Source of the DNA: Dirofilaria immitis
Taxonomy: Eukaryota > Nematoda > Chromadorea > Rhabditida > Onchocercidae
NCBI GenBank assembly: GCA_024305405.1
Contig: JAKNDB010000098.1
Location: 3,157,501-3,221,500, forward strand
Direction: 5' to 3'
DNA length: 64,000 nt
Shown one piece after another: positions 26,401 to 38,789 of the stretch (positions are counted from its first letter, which is position 1; each line of letters starts with the position of its first letter). The notes beneath the pieces were generated by a model. It searched no databases, was not told the DNA's origin, and saw only the letters and a list, made by a program, of their open reading frames with translations. The position numbers were made by a program, and so were the translations under genes.

Positions 26401-26823
26401 GCTTATTAATGTAGAAAATGATATTAATCTAATAATCTCGATCAACAATACTCTGATATTAATCTAATGATTTCGATCAATAATACTCTGATATTAATCT
26501 AATAATCTCGATCAATAATATTTTGAGATTTTGATAATAATTGTTAACTTAATTGTAGAGATAAATCAGAGATAGCTTATAGTGGAGCATTCATATATGG
26601 CAACGAATGGATTTATTTATCGTTTGAATTGTTGCTATTTTGTAGTGTGTATATTTTTTCAAAAAGTTATACATTGTCAGCTTTTATCACTTATATCGTA
26701 TCAGTTATTATCAGAAAACTTGTCTCAATTCTTTTACTAATCATCTTATCAAAAGTAGTTTTGTTGATCATAGATTCTTATTTTGATCAATTCTTTTATT
26801 GTATTATTGCTAATAAAGATTAA
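20476..26823 (+). CDS. mks-3: Meckelin / TMEM67 ciliary transition-zone protein
   Basis: Meckelin is a transition-zone membrane protein that helps gate entry to cilia. Twelve exons: 20476-20725, 20869-21094, 21228-21475, 21799-22362, 22555-22754, 23026-23205, 23622-23821, 24161-24306, 24845-25124, 25336-25527, 25988-26133, 26559-26823. The start ATG is followed by a signal peptide (MILMIYPFLFLLFTHVIYS). Next comes the cysteine-rich region (CRKC, CICPPG, CQKC), then a globular region, then several membrane spans. Family signatures: WRTYLVANEWNELQDYRK; DPFHNIIDLCSISNISIF; GYYIHGRSVHEQADTDM; ENLCGTRGLE; AYSGAFIYGNEWIYLSFELL. Four single-base losses are inferred (near 20870, 21919, 23028, 24931). 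Corrected length is 966 aa, close to human meckelin (about 995). It lies 3.5 kb downstream of syd-1 on the same strand. Confidence 0.95.
24215..24686. repeat. Tandem duplication of most of mks-3 exon 8 and following intron
   Basis: The block 24215-24460 (exon 8 from AAGTATCGGTTTACAAATGA onward plus intron) is repeated at 24461-24686, a period of 246 bp. The second exon copy has lost 8 nt (one ATTGCATT unit), which breaks its frame, and it lacks the exon's 5' part and acceptor. It does keep the donor-like ACGG|GTTAAT. It should behave as intron or, if included, would disrupt the protein. Confidence 0.93.
25474..25730. repeat. Four tandem copies of the mks-3 exon 10 end and its splice donor
   Basis: Copies begin at TCTACCACTAATCG at 25474, 25535, 25597 and 25661 (spacings 61, 62, 64). 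Each carries the last ~54 nt of exon 10 and the donor AAG|GTATTATT (GCCAAG in copy 2, GCTATGG in copy 4). The first donor (25527/25528) keeps frame with the exon at 25988. Using a later one would add about 61, 123 or 187 nt, of which none is a multiple of three. Confidence 0.93.
26419..26524. repeat. 35-bp tandem repeat, three copies, in mks-3 last intron
   Basis: Three copies of a 35-bp unit (TGATATTAATCTAAT, then CTCGATCAA, then CAATACTC) begin at 26419, 26454 and 26489. They stop about 35 bp before the last acceptor. Confidence 0.9.
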
Positions 26824-26937
26824 GCATTATTACTTGCTAAAAAGTTAATAATTTCTAAAATAAGATAACTAAAATAGGAGATGTCAATAATTTCATTATA
26901 TCTCCGATTTTTTGTATTATCAAATGTTTATTATGCT

Positions 26938-29900
26938 TTATAATAATGCTGTTATGATCCTAAATTGTTGATAAAAAATAGAATCTCTTATCACTGCCCA
27001 TATGGTGCTATATGAATAAGGATGATCGGAGAGTTGTTTTTTCATCCAAGTTATAAAAATTGATAAATGTACCAATCGATTAACGCAAAACCAATCAGTT
27101 TCTTCTAGCAAATCTTTCATAATATGATTTCTTATAAATAGATTTTCATCGTGAATAGCAGTTGAATGTGGGTCACTCGATCCTAAGATATTGGCTAATG
27201 CCATGTTATGAAAATAGAGGAATGGAGAATGTAATCCATCTAGATAGAATCGAAAGGAAAACGGGTTAATAATTCCTGTATCTGAACACGAAGATAAATG
27301 CTAATAAAACAGTCACGTATACGGCATTCGCAATGACGCAAAATTTCATCTTAACTTGATAGTTTATTTCATCAAGCAAAAGTAATACAAATGGGACGGA
27401 ATGTCTTTGGATGTATCACCGTAAAGGAAAAATGATGTTAGAAAAGATAAAATTGTAAGAAGTGAATAGATGCATTGAAATCGAGATTCTTAATGGATTA
27501 GCGTAACGTAATGCAAATAAAGTTTTCTGCAATGTTTACTTTACAGGATATTTTCGCAAGTTATCAGTATATCTTTATAAAAATTATTTATCACAATCTT
27601 ATTAAAAGATTTTAATCTGAATATTTATTTGGTATTTCTTAACTCAATACCATTAACCACATTTTTAAAATACGATGTTATTTTATGATTGTCAAGAAAG
27701 TCTTAATCCTCTTGAAAATAAACAAATAAGTGTAATTCTATGAAATGGTAGAAGTAAAAATTGATGAAGAAATTTCAAAAATATCAGTTAAAAAGTGAAA
27801 TTTTTAATTTCATCGGACAAATTAAAATATTATTTGCAACATGCAAATAGTTCTACAATTGAGTTACAGTTATAATAAGATCATTCCTAATGATACTAAA
27901 ATTAGTTGATTAAAGTTAAAGCAAATAAAAACCAATCAAAATAATCAAATGCTTCAAATTTTCCAAGCGTGAGGCTTTTTTCATTCATCGTTTCTTCATT
28001 TTGACGTTTACGACAAATATTGGTTGCAATCATGAAAAGAATGGTGTCATCGTAGCCGGCAAATGCTTCATTGAAGTATTTGTTTAAAAATGATTCTATA
28101 TTTTTGTGGTAAAATTATTACTGTCTACTATTATAGTAATTATTCAATTTTCGGATCACGAAGAAAATCCTTGTTCAATATTCGAGTTAATCAAATGTGA
28201 TTTCATCAGGCATCCTACAATGAATGTTTGTATATGTAAATTGCTTCCTCTGATTATTCTTCTATCTTAAATTTCTGTTGTAACCAAAAAAATCATAATT
28301 CTGACTTATAGATTATGCAATTTATTCCGACTGTTAAATTGGACTTTTCTTTCTTTTGTTTCTTTTTTATATCAAAATAAAAATATATCAAACAGTACAA
28401 CATTATCGAATAATAATTAACAAAATTTGATTTATTATTTTGTTGTCGAATATGAAACACATGTATTTATTAATTCTTTCCATATTAGAGTTAAAAACTT
28501 TGCCATGAAATTAAAACCATTAATAATTTCAACATAGATAAAAACTTAAACTTCTTACAGACAAAGCTAAACGATACTCCGTTGATAAATTCTGATGAAG
28601 GAACATATCATTCATTATGAAATACCATTCTAACGATAGTTTTTCGTATTTTCGCTATTAATAATAATATCAGACATGTTATCGATTTGTTACACGATTG
28701 CCAGAATTCTGGTATTAGCGATTATTTGAAACCGAGAATGTTTCCAAATGATATGATCGTAAAATCTGGAATCGAAAGGCATTATTCTTAAGGCATTATA
28801 CATTGAAGATTTAAACTGAACTTTCAGTACTGACGTTATGGATATTTTAACTCATCAAATTTTGAAATTGAATTTCAAACTCAATTATTTCAAAAAATCA
28901 GCACTTTGTATTTGAAACAATCAAATATTACTATTTCAAATAACTAATCTTCTAATGATGAGCAAATATTCTGATAAAAATCATCTGCATATATCTTTTG
29001 ATTGATATCTACTAAACGTAATCAGATTTAGACTCATTTAATTCAGTATACATTCTACACTTTATTTATTACAATTGATCAACAAATGAATTCATAAAGC
29101 AATTTTGTAATGTAATAAAATTTAACTTTAAAAAATGAAAAGATATTAATATATTTTCATTTGTTACATTGAGAAGATAGAAGAAAATTTTTTGAAAAAT
29201 TATTATTAAATATAAAAAAAAAAATAAGAATAAAATTTTTGCTAGAAGTGTTAGCCATCATAAATAAAAGAATTTTTGTGATCTTTTTCGTGAATTAACA
29301 ATCAGTAAAATAATGAATTGCAAGATAATAATTTCAATAATATTTGAAATATACTTGAAATATTCCATTACGATAGCTGATACTATTCGAAGTCAAATGT
29401 TAAAAGCAAAATTGTAAATTTTCAATTTGCTCTGATCCATCAAGAATTTCTTCGTCAATTTATCACAAATTAAAATTTCATATTTTCGATATAGGCAATA
29501 TAAAGAAGATGTCTATCACTGTCTCTTTTCGGGTAGATAAATATAATAAGAAGTCTAAAAATAAACATTATCATTTCCATTTCAATGTTTCAATGTAAAG
29601 CATGATGAATTCATATAAGATTAATTAAAATTTATCAATTACTTCTTATCAGTTTTTAGTTTTTTTTTTAGAATAGAAAAGAAGTCAGAAAAATGAAAAG
29701 ATATTGATATATTTTTATTTGTTACATTGAAAAGATGGAAGAAAATTTTCCTAAAAATATTATTATTAAATATATTCATTCATTCATTCATCTTACCTGT
29801 TCATTCATTCATCTTACCTATTGCAATACCTTTGTTTTGTACTTTGTAATATTTCTGCAATATATGCAGCAGACATTTCACCTTAATTATCAATAAAGCA

Positions 29901-30514
29901 TAAGATAGAGCAACAAAAATAATTTTACTCTTTCTTCTAAAAAAAGAAATAACGTTTCAAACTTTTACATTTTCTATGTCAGACTTTTGCGCTTATGTTT
30001 TAATGGTTTTTAAGTTTTCTTTTTTTTCTAAAAATCAATAAAATTTCTTTGAATCTTACAATAGATCATATTTTATTGTTTACCTCAAATTAGAGATAGA
30101 ATTTTAGAAATTTTAGCAATGGATGGATGATGATATGGAAAGAATATGCTAGGAATTGTTAAATATCAAGCGCATTGATTTGTGGCATAATTTGTAATTG
30201 GAATTTTACAATTAATTTTCTGCCAGACTGTTTAGTAAAAAATTTTTGATCGAGAAGTCTAAATTCCATCAAGAATTTCCCTTAATATTGTTTGATTTTA
30301 ATTCGTAGTGTATTGCTAATATCCATATGCAAGAAATAAGTTGAAGTGTTTGTCGTTGTATTTTTGCATCTTAGAAATTCATCAATAATTTCCGTAACAA
30401 TCATGGGCATCCGAAATTTGTGAAGAAGCAAATGTAGTAGCATGAATAAGCAAACAATATTTTTATTCGGTAACTCTCCTTGCCAGAAATTGGTTAATTC
30501 TTGCAATATGATTC
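26938..30514 (-). CDS. Unrecognised multi-exon gene (partial), possibly decaying
   Basis: I do not recognise this gene. Protein-like blocks on the minus strand, several with good splice sites, occur in one order: 30514-30282 (acceptor GATATCTCAG; contains TNFWQGELPNKNIVCLFMLL), 28654-28559 (acceptor ATTAATAG, donor GTAAGAAG, exactly 32 codons, begins RKYEKLSLEWYF), 28095-27933 (acceptor ATATAG; YFNEAFAGYDDTILFMIATN), 27526-27356 (acceptor TTGCAG, donor GTTAAG, but an in-frame TGA at 27418-27416) and 27300-26938 (acceptor TTTTATTAG; ends at a stop; MKDLLEETDWFCVNRLVHLS). Residue use is that of a helical soluble protein. Links between blocks are inferred and some exons must be missing. The TGA, plus a stop ending the first block before any donor, mean it could be a pseudogene or suffer the same indel errors as its neighbours. 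It converges on mks-3 with 114 bp between stops. Confidence 0.45.
29136..29772. repeat. Pair of direct repeats about 557 bp apart
   Basis: An approximately 80-bp block at 29136-29216 (ATGAAAAGATATTAATATAT, then TTTGTTACATTGAGAAGAT) recurs at 29693-29772 with a few substitutions. The DNA between holds no clear gene. It could be a local duplication or the flanks of a decayed element. Confidence 0.75.
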
Positions 30515-30829
30515 CTGAGATATCAGTGATATATAATATATATACGATTTGATAGAACTGTTTATTTGGAACAATAAAAATGAGTACGGGGAGGTGAACA
30601 ATGTAGAACTAACATTGTAGAGAAACACAATAATACCGTTAAAAAAAAGGAGATGAGGATCAAAGCCACGAGAGAAGGATGATGTTGACCGATCCATAGA
30701 TGAGATCATTAAAATGCTAAAAATCTTCCTGGCCATATATATGCAAATATGAGACGGAGGAGTTACAATAGCAGGAAGATACGCAAGCAGCAGGAAGAGG
30801 AGGATAGACCAAAACAGGAAGTACAATCA

Positions 30830-32299
30830 TTGATGAGCTATAGGCATAATCATCTCATTTGTCTATAATCGTATACATAAGGTATGAACCGTGAGAAAAT
30901 AAGAATTCGAGTAATGCTACCTATACATACGACAGACATATTGTATACATAAATCAATACATTAGAAAGCAACTGATTTGAATTCTTCAATTAGAATATT
31001 TGCTTCGGATTCCTGGATTATCGTAAATATATATACGTATTTCATAGATTCTTAAATAAGTTACGTCATTTTCATCTAGCAAGATAATATAATAATTAAA
31101 TTGTTTAAATCTAAGACCACTGCTTTATTGAAGTGAAATTACACCGATATGTTAGAAACAGAAAGTGAAATGAGAAGAAAATTCATTATTATTTCCATAC
31201 AATGTTCCTGAAGCATAACAGATACATTCGTTTCGTTTTCATATCAACAATTTCTTAGTTGAAGATGGATGGAATTAGTACGAGTAAAGTTGAAACAATT
31301 CTGAAATGTTAATTCATTAGCGGAGAAAAAAAAAAAAAAAAAAGAAAGGAATGTTAGTTACATGATTAGTATGTATTTGTTATGAATTTCTAATTTCGAC
31401 TGATTTTTTTTAGAAAATGAATTTCTGATTAAATTTAACAATTTAGAATATATTATAATATTTTCATTGAAATTAAGCCTAACAATTATTGCTAAAGAAT
31501 CATTTAATAAAATATGGGTAAAATTTGAAATGAATTGAATAAATTGATAATATGAAAGAATATGGCCAAAGGATGTATTTTATAAAATTATTGCCCTTAT
31601 TGTTAATATGATGCATATGCTTGGCTTAAACTCTCAAGTATATATTATGTCAATATATGGAATAGAATTTAAAAGGATATTTCATATTAACAATAGTTTT
31701 TTGTTAGCATGCACTTCTAATACACACTTCTGATACACCACATGTATCAAATTTTGCTTCACTCAACGCATTAAATGAAAACTTTCACAACAATAACATC
31801 ATATTAACATAAGTAATTTCTACTTCATGAAGCTTAGCTTTTAATGAAAAATGAAAAGACAGATGATCGTTATACTTTAAAGCTATAGAATTATTTGCGA
31901 AACAAAATAGGAATATCATTACGATGTCATTCTAATGAATTTTGCATTTTATCGAATTCGTTCTAAATTATTCGATCAAAATTGCATCATGATTCGAAGC
32001 ATTGTTATTAGCAATTTTCATTACAATAATATAAAATACAGTACTTTAGTAAAATTATCAATTTGCCCTATTTCAAATTTCTAGCATTTAATAATCTTTT
32101 TCTATTTTAATCATGAAATTCTTGGCTTAACATTATTTTTCTACTTCTATATTAGAAATTAATTGAAATTGAAAATGGAGACAAAAAAAAAAAAATTTAC
32201 CCCATAGATTAAATATGCGTATAAATTATTGTAATGAATATGTTTCAATTTTCTTTGAATTGCTCATTCTCAAATATGACCAACGATATAGAAGACGTT
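30830..32299. other. Non-coding DNA between two minus-strand genes
   Basis: I see no convincing exon here on either strand. It is AT-rich with a 19-base A-tract near 31326. The 5' exons of the unrecognised minus-strand gene, if it is real, would lie in the left part of this stretch or just before it. Confidence 0.4.
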
Positions 32300-34402
32300 T
32301 TATAACATTACGGGCTTTTTACAATAAATGAAATGAATAGTGGGAAATACGGCACAAATGAGAATAACGTAACAATTGATGAAAATTCTCGATGCAATAT
32401 TAATTCCTTCGCCAAAAATTTGAACCAAAATTTGTGGCAAAAAATTAAAACTAATAATTCCAATTTCCATTATACCACAATTCCATGCAGCTTGAATCAA
32501 AACTAACCATTCATATTTGTTAGTTTTCACGGCATTCATTCTCATTCCTAAATATATTTTCTTAATCTAATGATGAAATAAGTTGAAGGGAAAAAGTAAA
32601 AAAATTTAATTTAACGTAATTTTCATTTTTTGCTTTCTTAAATAAATTTTTCAATAATAGTAAATTTTCATAATTAACTTCGAAAAATGATTAATAGGTT
32701 TTCTCAATAAGAATTATGTAAGAAGGAAACAAATAAATTCTGACGTCTACGACGTATGGTATGGAATATCGCAACATACAAAGCAAACATTGCATTTGGT
32801 ATCAATAATGTCCAAAAATAACGAATTCTGAATTATAATAACAAATTAATCATTAATGATGTTTTTCAATTGAAATTTATCGTAATAATCGAATTGAATT
32901 TTTTGAGTTATTGGCAAGAATCATGAAATAAACAGAGATGAAAAATTCACGTCTGATGCTTTATAGTTTTGATGATTTGAAGTTTGATAATTTTAAATGT
33001 TAAATTTCTTTACAAATGCAAAAAAAAAAATGACAGTAGAAGATAACCTCCACCACGTTTCGCCTGCTCCATTTGACTTTAAACAATTCTCTTCCCAACT
33101 CAATTTCCAAGCAAGAAATTTTCTGGTGCAGTAATAAAAATCGCAAATTGTAACAGCTGAAAATATTAAAAATTTAAAAAAAAATACAATGTTTAAGACA
33201 TTGACAAAATCAATCTTTTTGATTGAAATTTAATTTTCGCAAATTTAATGCAAGTCAAAACTACAGTAGTCCGACGAATGAAAAACATTACTTAGGAAGC
33301 ATTGAATAATAAAACTCCATTCATAAATTATTAATAAATAAGAATGAATGAATTTTTGATTATTGTTTTTGAATGACATAAATAAATCCTACCTAAAACC
33401 AATAGCCATACAAAAACAATTGTATAATACAATCTTTTTGACTCGAAAAAATCATTATATTTTGGCAAAATCAGTGCCACAAAACGATTTATTGTCAGCA
33501 AAAATGAAAAATGAAATAGAGCAAAGAATGGGAAAATAATGAAAGTCGCAAAAGTATGATTAATCCATGTTGTTTGATATACTGAAATACAACAAAGTTA
33601 GTTGGTTTAAAATATTTGTTTATCATATTACCGTATATAATATTACTGTTATTCTGATCTAATAATTTTCAATAAATTTTCTTACAAAAACAAAAAGGAT
33701 GCTTTTTAAAGATGCTATAAAACGAATGCTTCAAAAAATCATTTCATTAATACTAACGGATAACTTCAGTATCTGTCTTTCAAAAAAAAAAAAAAAAAAA
33801 AAAAACTACCATATTGGAAGTTATTGATTGTTAGGCAGTAGTTCAACATTATTGAAATATTTTATATGCGGAATTAGAAATATAGGACATATTCATTTCG
33901 CATTGATAATAATTCTTTATTCATCACAGCACTATTTTTGTGAAGATCAAAAAACATAACTGAATAAGTGAATAATCCCAAAGTAAATAGAAGTGGAATA
34001 TTATCTATGGGATATAAATAAAACAATATACCGTATGAGCATAACTTACATATATGGGTGTAACTTACCATATAGATTCTCCGCAGTCTGTAGTATTTCA
34101 GGCAATACAACAACCAGTTGTGAGAGAAAAGCCATTAAATTAGAAACAACTATCTGTAATGCTATGAGAGCAAATTCATTACTGTAAGGATTATCGCGAC
34201 CTCTACAAAATAATACAGTAGCCATTAGCGCATTACTAATGATACCGTATAGCAAGAAAATGATAAAAAGTAGGACTGCTATGTATTTTATAGTCTTGTG
34301 TTGCTCATCTCTTACGTCAAACACAATTGTCATATTTTCTCCATAGCAAGCTAGAAATAATATTGAAAATAATACAGTAGTACAATGTAGCATGGCTACC
34401 AT
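32300..34402 (-). CDS. Seven-transmembrane serpentine chemoreceptor (srx-like)
   Basis: Exons on the minus strand: 34402-34069 (donor GTAAGT), 33581-33393, 33156-33048, 32827-32754, 32547-32300. Splice phases agree through all five. Exon 1 gives TM1 (YIAVLLFIIFLLYGIIS) and TM2 (FALIALQIVVSNLMAFLSQL). Exon 2 gives TM3 and the motif LLTINRFVALILPKYNDFF, which stands where rhodopsin-like receptors have the DRY region, then TM4. Exon 3 is a short Trp/Cys-rich loop, exon 4 is TM5, and exon 5 gives TM6 and TM7 (LICAVFPTIHFIYCKKP). This matches the nematode chemoreceptor pattern of the srx/srsx/srv kind. I favour srx but cannot fix the family without a search. The donor of the fourth exon (ATAC|GTCGTA) is chosen for phase. 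Expected role is a G-protein-coupled receptor in sensory neurons; the ligand is unknown. Confidence 0.75.
33874..34004 (-). CDS. Possible alternative terminal exon of the chemoreceptor
   Basis: Within intron 1 of the chemoreceptor a good acceptor (ATCCCATAG) opens a frame in the same phase as the exon 1 donor, reading DNIPLLFTLGLFTYSVMFFD and on to a stop at 33874-33876. Joining exon 1 to this block would give a short product with three hydrophobic spans. Joining exon 1 directly to 33581 restores the full receptor, so this block is either an alternative last exon or a chance open frame. Confidence 0.3.
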
Positions 34403-37330
34403 TTTGCTAATAAATAAGCTTTATACTTCACTGTAATAAAATGGAATACATTTCAGTACTTCAAATAACAATCAGCGAAGAAGTGTTAGTTTCATATTCT
34501 GAAATAGTAAATGATGCAGCTGGTAAAGAAAATTTTATTTAAGAAAAATAACAATTTAATTGTGCAAATGAAACGTTCATTCCTTTGGCAGTTGTCATAG
34601 AAACTGCTAACAGAACTATCATTACTATTATTAATGGTTTCATCCATTAAATTACTAATTCATTGAATCGAATATTTAGATTGTTGTTTTTTTGAATTTA
34701 CTATGTCAACTTGCATAATAATTTCAATACTAAACTAATTGAGTTTACGTAGCAGCTTACCTTCGTTCATACCAATTCTTCCGGAAGTAAATTAGCTAAT
34801 TCCGGCGATTATATTGCTCTAATGGAAATTAAATTAAAAGCAAATTAATCAACTGAATAGAAAAATTATATTGTTCCTGCGAGAGGAAATTTATTGATGA
34901 TAATCAGTTCGGAAGAAATAATGATAGATAACTTTAACAGTGTGTCTTTTGTCTTTTGTTTTTTTTTTTTTTTTAATAATAAGCAAAAATAAAATAAATT
35001 GATACGATTGATAGCGGAATTCTTAACTTATTTTTTTGCGTCGATATAAAATTTTGACTTTTTAAATTTTGAAATGCTAAAAATTTTTAAAATTAACAAA
35101 TTACAAAAAAAAAAATAATTGCGATACAGTATTCAGTTATGAAATACGATAAATGATAAATAATTTTCCAAAAATAATTTTCCAAAAATAATTATTAAAT
35201 TTTAAACTTCAACACAATTAATGTATAAATTGAACTAATAAATATTTTCATCGAATACAAAATTTAAACTAATCTCCGATAAACGTCTTTGGTTAATAAT
35301 TGAACTAATAAAAAAAAAAAAAAAAAGAACGTTTTTCGCATCATACACTATTTGCTCTTTCCTTCGATAATATGAAAATGTAAAATTTACAACAAATTTC
35401 TTACACATTTTATTCTTAAGAAGAAAAAGAAAAAAAAAAAAAAAATTTGAAGAGCTTCTCAGAAAATTAGAATCGCTATCAATAGTCATAGTGAATTATG
35501 CCTATTTCTATTTGATTATCAGAAGTTGTACTGTTCAATGATATATATACATTATCGAAATACAGTAGGAGTAAGAAATGATTTTTTAATTGATTGTTTT
35601 CAATTTATTTTACTTAATATTATTGTAATTAGCTGATTTGTTTTTGAAAGATTTACGTAACGACGAAAAAATTTTGTCACATAAATAAAGATTGACGTCA
35701 ATTCATATTGCACAATGATCCAGCTTATTAACATACAGATTATACGATCATTTAATCAAACTAATGAAAGCAATAGTGATAAGCAGTGACATTACCTATT
35801 AATAGGTTTTATGATAGTTGCAAAAGAACCAAACCAAACTTCATTTCGCGGTCAAGTTATTATTGCTCCTGAAATATTAATAGTTTTCATAATCGGCTAT
35901 ATTTACTATTTTGACATTTAAACTAGCAATTTTTGCCATCATCCATTTCAAGCGTTAAAATTACATTCCTCCATTTGGAAGGAATTTCTTCTCTTCTATT
36001 GTAATAAAGTTTACGAAGCATATTGTTAATACAATGATATTTGTATTATTCATCCTGTATTATTTTATTATTTCTAATATTACCGAAATAAAAGAAATAT
36101 GAGAAATTATCTATACAGCAGAATCTTTGAAATAAATATAATATATATAAACAAACCACATAGTAGTTGAATTGTTTGTGTTCTTTTTCTGCAATCATCA
36201 TTATCAGTAGTGTACTGATAGCTGACGTATTCTGTCGCAAACGATAATTTACAATTGACTGCCTTTTAATTGAAATATTATAAACCCAAAAACGCATGAT
36301 AGATTATTCTATTCATATGATTATTTTAAGGTTAAAAAGAACGACAGATCTATTAATAAAGAATAGAAATGGAACATCTAATTTCTAATTATCAATTTAA
36401 AATTTAATAATAATACATTGCTAAAAAATAGATGTGTTATTGAATCCAATAAGTAAAACTTCTGATATTCAAATTCATACGTTATGGATATTCATAACAT
36501 GGATGACAAACAATTTTCAATTATTTCCATTCAAATATTTTTGAATTTGCTTTAAAAACTAATTTGTTTTGGCCTACGAAATGAATGGATCAATCATATA
36601 TTTTCTCGACGATTAAGACATTTTCATTCTATGCTATATCAAATTTTACATTTTTACGGACGCTCAATTGTTTTCTGGCCGTAATTTTATCGAAATACAA
36701 CGCATTTTTTAAATTTGGAATGATTTAGTTTCTATTTCTTTTTGTGATAATTAACTTTTGGTATTACATAATAATATTATGAAATATGTGGAAAGATTAT
36801 TTCATTCTTAAACAATTTATGTGAAGAGAAGACTGACTATTTAGTCATGAAATATAATCGCTTCAATTCTTTCTATCCAGTCTTGGCCATTTCTTTTGAT
36901 ATTCTGAAAATTTGCTATAGAATGAATTTATACTTCATTAATATTCGCCTGATAATGATAATGATGAAGAAGCATCGTATTTATCATATGCTCTTCTTGA
37001 GACTTCTTCTTTCAAGTAGTAAAGCAAGTAACTTATATATTATGGAAGATTTACCACTTCGAAGCTGCCCTAAAATTCTCGACATTTTCGAGGATCGTCA
37101 CTGAACGCTATCAGTGCATTTATCATTGTTGAGCAATCGTTTGGATCATTTTTTTTTATGATCATTTGATTATTCGAGTACTTATCAAGTGATTCATATG
37201 CGATTAATTACAACTTCGGTATCCTTTTTGTATTAATCAAAAAGTTAACAATATTTTATCTTCATTTATTATATTTAATTATATTTAATCATTTTTCCAC
37301 CATCTGTAAATGTTTTCTTTTCTCTTCGTC
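34403..37330. other. Intergenic DNA, nothing recognised
   Basis: AT-rich, with poly-A/T tracts near 34963, 35316 and 35431. The open frames at 35235-35489 (Phe-rich, from A-tracts) and 36046-36297 do not show splice sites, conserved motifs or coding-like composition. 36840-37110 might be a further decayed part of the neighbouring retrotransposon, but I cannot align it to any of its domains. Confidence 0.5.
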
Positions 37331-37549
37331 AATTGTAATGGAATCTTTTGCGGGCAATGCAATCATTTCTCGTAATATTCATGAGCATTTCAACATATTC
37401 TTTATCATTTGTTTAATAAATTTGAAAATTCAAATGATAGCTTTTATCAGTCTGAATCCTTTACTAAATCGATTCCTATCTATGATCGAAAATTGTATTT
37501 CCTCAACGACGAACTTTGCTTTTTTTTCCTCATTTCTTTTTGTCTTCTA

Positions 37550-38780
37550 TTGGTTCAAAATGTATATCATTGCTGAATATGCAACAATTGGAGACGTTGA
37601 TGAAAAATACGTCAAAGTTATCGTTGCCTTATGAAATCTATCGTTAACCTCAACATTTCAATCCATTGGCTATTTGTTTGGCATGATTTCCTTATCGTCT
37701 TCATCAGAAACTTGATTCCCAAAAATTATTTCTTTCTACAAATTTCGGAAAAATATCAAAACACTATCATCGATAGGAAGCAGAAACCCCAAGGAATCAT
37801 ACTGCGAAGTGAAAATTGCAAGACGCTCCATTTGGTGATTTCTTGTTCAATCCATGGTCTCAATGTCACTCTGTGTTTCTGTTATCATATTATTGGTTCA
37901 AAAGGCTTCTGGTGGAATTTCGTTGAATCCATTGTACTTCGATATAGTTTTATTGGGATCTTCATTGTCGAAGAGAAGCTCATGAATATTCATTGCTATC
38001 TTCTTGAAGATAATCTTCACTTCATGATATTTTTTCATTGCTTTTCTTGTTTTATTTGTCGATGGCATAACATTACTCATACCTAAATTTCTTTTGTTTT
38101 CCAAGTGCTAAGCTTCCGTTGGTTTCAAAGTGATAATTGAATATCGCCGACGATTAATAAAAAACTAATATTGTCTTTCTAAAAGGTATTTTTTTCTAAA
38201 ACGGTTATCTTTTAAATTCTCTTCAGTAAAGACAATCGTTATTGTACATATAATATCACGTAGTCAGAAGAATCTGATAGATTCCTATCAAAAAGATATA
38301 GTTCTGCTTTTAAGAATACCTTTTCTATGTCAGCCAGAATCATATTTTTATTATTCGAAACATGGAATATTTTTATTAAATCGAGAAGCATTATAGGTTC
38401 ATGCTGTTCGCTCAAATTTTTGATTCCTTTAAAATATGTAAATGCATCGTGGACTATTTTGAGTTTCGTGATAAGTTCATGTGAATAATATAATGTCGTT
38501 ATGAGGCGCCTTTTGATTTAGCTCCAGATTAACCTCACTTGTTTTCGACGACAATTGGTTGTGGATAGTTTTATTATATCGTCAAAATATCTTTTCATTA
38601 TTTTATCCTATTTTGATCAGCATTTTAATACGAACAAACACATAATGATGTTTTAGCTTATTTTCCGATTTCTTCTAAAGCTGGCAATTCCAATATTTCA
38701 TGTTCCGTTTCATGATATTTCGCTTAAATTGTTGAAAAACTTGTTTGTCATCGTCTCTGTTCGGTCTTAATCATAAGTTC
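37550..38780 (-). mobile_element. Decayed BEL/Pao LTR retrotransposon, pol region
   Basis: Read on the minus strand, pieces of a BEL/Pao polyprotein appear in the right order but with stops and frame changes. 38755-38690 gives QVFQQFKRNIMKRNMKYWN, like the conserved linker before the reverse transcriptase. 38515-38285 gives the start of the RT domain (TKLKIVHDAFTYFKG; MLLDLIKIFH; ILADIEKVFLKAEL). 38090-37900 covers the region after the palm, where the usual YVDN box has become GMSNVM, followed by MNIHELLFDNEDPNK. 37830-37730 gives SQYDSLGFLLPIDD and FFRNL. 37610-37550 gives FFINVSNCCIFSND, where the RNase H domain should start. The catalytic aspartates of the RT box are lost. No LTRs, gag, protease or integrase were identified. 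It is a fossil and cannot move. Confidence 0.87.
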
Positions 38781-38789
38781 CAACTTCTA

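Noticed and set aside
28557..28790. Plus-strand frame containing VIDLLHDCQNSGISDYLKPR after a TTACAG site
   Set aside because: It has an internal stop, and the opposite strand holds an exon with proper acceptor and donor over the same bases.
37338..38086. Two plus-strand open frames of 98 and 151 codons
   Set aside because: They are antisense shadows of the minus-strand BEL/Pao remnant.
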